From Lentzea pudingi (lineage in GTDB: Bacteria > Actinomycetota > Actinomycetes > Mycobacteriales > Pseudonocardiaceae): a DNA stretch of 64,000 nucleotides. Below are positions 62,445-64,000 of this stretch, in pieces (position 1 is the stretch's first letter; every line of letters starts with the position of its first letter). The stretch spans positions 115,717 through 179,716 of the forward strand of contig NZ_BMNC01000015.1 of NCBI RefSeq assembly GCF_014646255.1. The letters are read 5' to 3'. The position numbers were made by a program, and so were the translations under genes. The notes below the pieces were generated by a model. The model searched no databases. It had not been told where the DNA came from and saw nothing but the letters and a program-made list of their open reading frames with translations.

Positions 62445-63676
62445 GTTCCGGCATCGAGGTCGTCATCACCGGGCTGGGTGCCACCACCCCGCTCGGTGGT
62501 GATGTCACGTCCACCTGGGACGCGCTTCTGGCGGGCAAGAGCGGCGTGGGTCCGATGACCCACGACTGGGTCGAGAAGTACGACCTGCCCGTCAAGATCG
62601 CGTCGCAGCTCGTGGTGGACCCGACCGAGGTGCTCCCCCGAGTAGAGGCACGCCGCCTGGACCGCTCCGAGCAGGTCGCCATCGTCGCGTCCCGCCAGGC
62701 GTGGTCCGACGCGGGCCACAACGACGACACCGTCGACCGCCAGCGCCTCGCCGTCATCATCGGCACGGGCATCGGCGGCGCGATCACCCTGCTGACCCAG
62801 GACGACCTCCTGGAACAGCACGGCCTGCGCAAGGTGTCGCCGCTGACCGTCCCGATGCTGATGCCGAACGGCCCGGCCGCGCACGTGGGCCTGGAACTGA
62901 AGGCACAGGCGGGCGTGCACGCCCCGGTCTCCGCCTGCGCGTCAGGCGCAGAGGCCATCGCGTGGGCCTACCGCATGATCATGTCCGGCGAAGCCGACGT
63001 GGTCGTCGCGGGCGGCGCCGAAGCGTGCATCACGGCCATCCCGGTAGCGGGCTTCAGCCAGGCCCGAACCATGAGCACCCGCAACGACGAGCCGGAAAAG
63101 GCGTCGCGCCCGTTCGACACGGCTCGCGACGGCTTCGTCCTCGGCGAGGGCGCGGGCGTCATGGTCCTGGAACGCCGCGATTTCGCAGAGGCCCGGGGCG
63201 CACGCGTCTACGGCCGCCTGGCAGGCATCGGCACCAGCGCCGACGGCTACCACATCACGGCGCCGGACCCCGAGGGCGTGGGCCAGTCGCGAGCGATCGC
63301 AGCAGCCCTGCGCTCCGGCGGCATCGACCCGTCCGACGTGGACCACGTGAACTGCCACGCCACCTCCACCCCGGTGGGCGACGTCGCGGAAACCGTGGCA
63401 ATCCGCAAGGCGATCGGCGACCACCCGATCCTGACCGCCCCGAAGGGTTCCCTGGGCCACCTGCTGGGAGCAGCAGGCGCGGTCGAGGCCATCATCACGG
63501 TCCTCTCGATCCGCGACGGCATCGTCCCCCAGACGCTCAACCTGGAGAACCTCGACCCAGCGGTCACGCTGGACGTGGTGGCAGGCGAACCACGCAAGAT
63601 CAAGCTCGACGCCGCGGTGAACGACTCGTTCGGGTTCGGCGGCCACAACGTGGCCCTGGCCTTCACGCCGGCTTAG
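62441..63676 (+). CDS. fabF: 3-oxoacyl-ACP synthase II
   Basis: 411 residues from GTG 62441. Cys166 in VSACASGAEAIAWA, His in NCHATSTPVGD and His in GSLGHLLGAAGAVEA form the Cys-His-His triad of KAS II. Elongating condensing enzyme. Last gene of the operon; a strong terminator follows. Confidence 0.97.
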   Translation: MSSGIEVVITGLGATTPLGGDVTSTWDALLAGKSGVGPMTHDWVEKYDLPVKIASQLVVDPTEVLPRVEARRLDRSEQVAIVASRQAWSDAGHNDDTVDRQRLAVIIGTGIGGAITLLTQDDLLEQHGLRKVSPLTVPMLMPNGPAAHVGLELKAQAGVHAPVSACASGAEAIAWAYRMIMSGEADVVVAGGAEACITAIPVAGFSQARTMSTRNDEPEKASRPFDTARDGFVLGEGAGVMVLERRDFAEARGARVYGRLAGIGTSADGYHITAPDPEGVGQSRAIAAALRSGGIDPSDVDHVNCHATSTPVGDVAETVAIRKAIGDHPILTAPKGSLGHLLGAAGAVEAIITVLSIRDGIVPQTLNLENLDPAVTLDVVAGEPRKIKLDAAVNDSFGFGGHNVALAFTPA

Positions 63677-63696
63677 CACCACTCCGCTCGACACCA

Positions 63697-63728
63697 AGGG
63701 CCCGGTCCGCAGTGCGGACCGGGCCTTT
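63697..63728 (+). terminator. fab operon terminator
   Basis: GGCCCGGTCCGCA pairs perfectly with TGCGGACCGGGCC and is followed by TTTGTGTTG. It starts 20 bases after the fabF stop. Confidence 0.85.
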
Positions 63729-63889
63729 GTGTTGTCCGCCAAGGGTTTGGGCGCGCTCGCGCAGGGGTCCCCTTGGGTTCGGCGTCCCCCGCGACCCAAC
63801 GTACAGAGCGGGTCTGACAGTCCCGCGAAGCCGCACGGGGGCGGGACGGAGAGATATGGCGGCGGGTGGCAGAGGCGGGCAGGCGCGGG

Positions 63890-64000
63890 CAACGGTGGCG
63901 GTGCGGTGGCGGCTGCGGCGGTGCAGCGGCGGCGGCACCGGTGCGGCGGCAGCGGTGCGGCGGCGGTGCGGCGCGGTGCGGCGGCGGCGGCAGCGGTGCG
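63890..64000. repeat. Low-complexity GC-rich repeats at window end
   Basis: Imperfect short repeats of GCGGTGCGG / GCGGCGG units fill the last 110 bases and run off the window. No coding frame is supported. Could be a simple-sequence tract or an assembly-prone region. Confidence 0.6.

Overview
The window is high-GC actinomycete DNA. It has many GTG/TTG starts, an Lsr2-type nucleoid protein and the conserved block fasR-fabD-fabH-acpP-fabF. It also has the tRNA-Val / peroxiredoxin / DUF3052 / aceE neighbourhood. Together these suggest a member of the Pseudonocardiaceae (Lentzea, Saccharothrix, Actinosynnema or Amycolatopsis type). This placement is inference from gene content and order, not from a database search.

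The window has two parts. About 46.1-64 kb is core chromosome with ordinary high-GC coding sequence: tRNA-Val(TAC), an AhpE-like peroxiredoxin, DUF3052, pyruvate dehydrogenase E1 (aceE, TTG start), secreted proteins, an M14 carboxypeptidase, PnuC, a beta-propeller phytase, an AlkZ-like protein, a nucleotidyltransferase with a lost signature motif, a TM-helix channel-like protein, a TAP-type protease and the type II fatty acid synthesis operon.

About 0.4-46.1 kb is accessory DNA, a mosaic of islands of differing composition ending exactly at the 3' part of tRNA-Val. At the far left is the start of a cytochrome P450 gene, then relics of a tyrosine integrase and of a duplicated accessory gene. 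Next come (i) a two-gene unit of a 2-TM protein and a DEDDy exonuclease (3.4-4.8 kb); (ii) a type I restriction system hsdR-hsdM-hsdS with a single-TRD S subunit (6.1-11 kb), followed by another 2-TM protein; (iii) a TcmP / DUF5131 pair; (iv) Lsr2; (v) a NucA/NucB-type DNase with a downstream DUF6461 gene; (vi) an operon of TPR membrane protein, NUDIX, histidine phosphatase-like and hexapeptide acyltransferase (18.5-21.5 kb); (vii) an excisionase-like protein, an XRE-TPR regulator and a sugar oxidoreductase / DegT aminotransferase / NUDIX cassette (23-29 kb); (viii) a PadR operon with two perfect palindromic operators; and (ix) a large NACHT ATPase with a membrane-embedded C-terminus (30.4-33 kb).

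The interval 33.1-46.1 kb is a conjugation and integration module. It starts with a helically phased inverted array of TGCCCA repeats, followed by a lipoprotein, a membrane protein and a VWA-like protein. Then come an MT-A70 methyltransferase, a VirD4/TraG-like coupling ATPase, a replication-relaxation protein, a second DNA methyltransferase, ArdA antirestriction, a ribbon-helix-helix protein, a resolvase-like protein lacking the catalytic serine, and a large serine recombinase whose reading frame closes inside the tRNA gene. The genes are tightly coupled (ATGA/GTGA overlaps), consistent with one transcription unit that moves the element, evades host restriction and integrates at tRNA-Val.

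The items most worth following up are the three resolvase-like proteins without catalytic serine, the integrase/tRNA overlap, the phased repeats at 33.6 kb, the NtdABC-like sugar cassette, the NUDIX/phosphatase/acyltransferase operon and the 2-TM/exonuclease pair.
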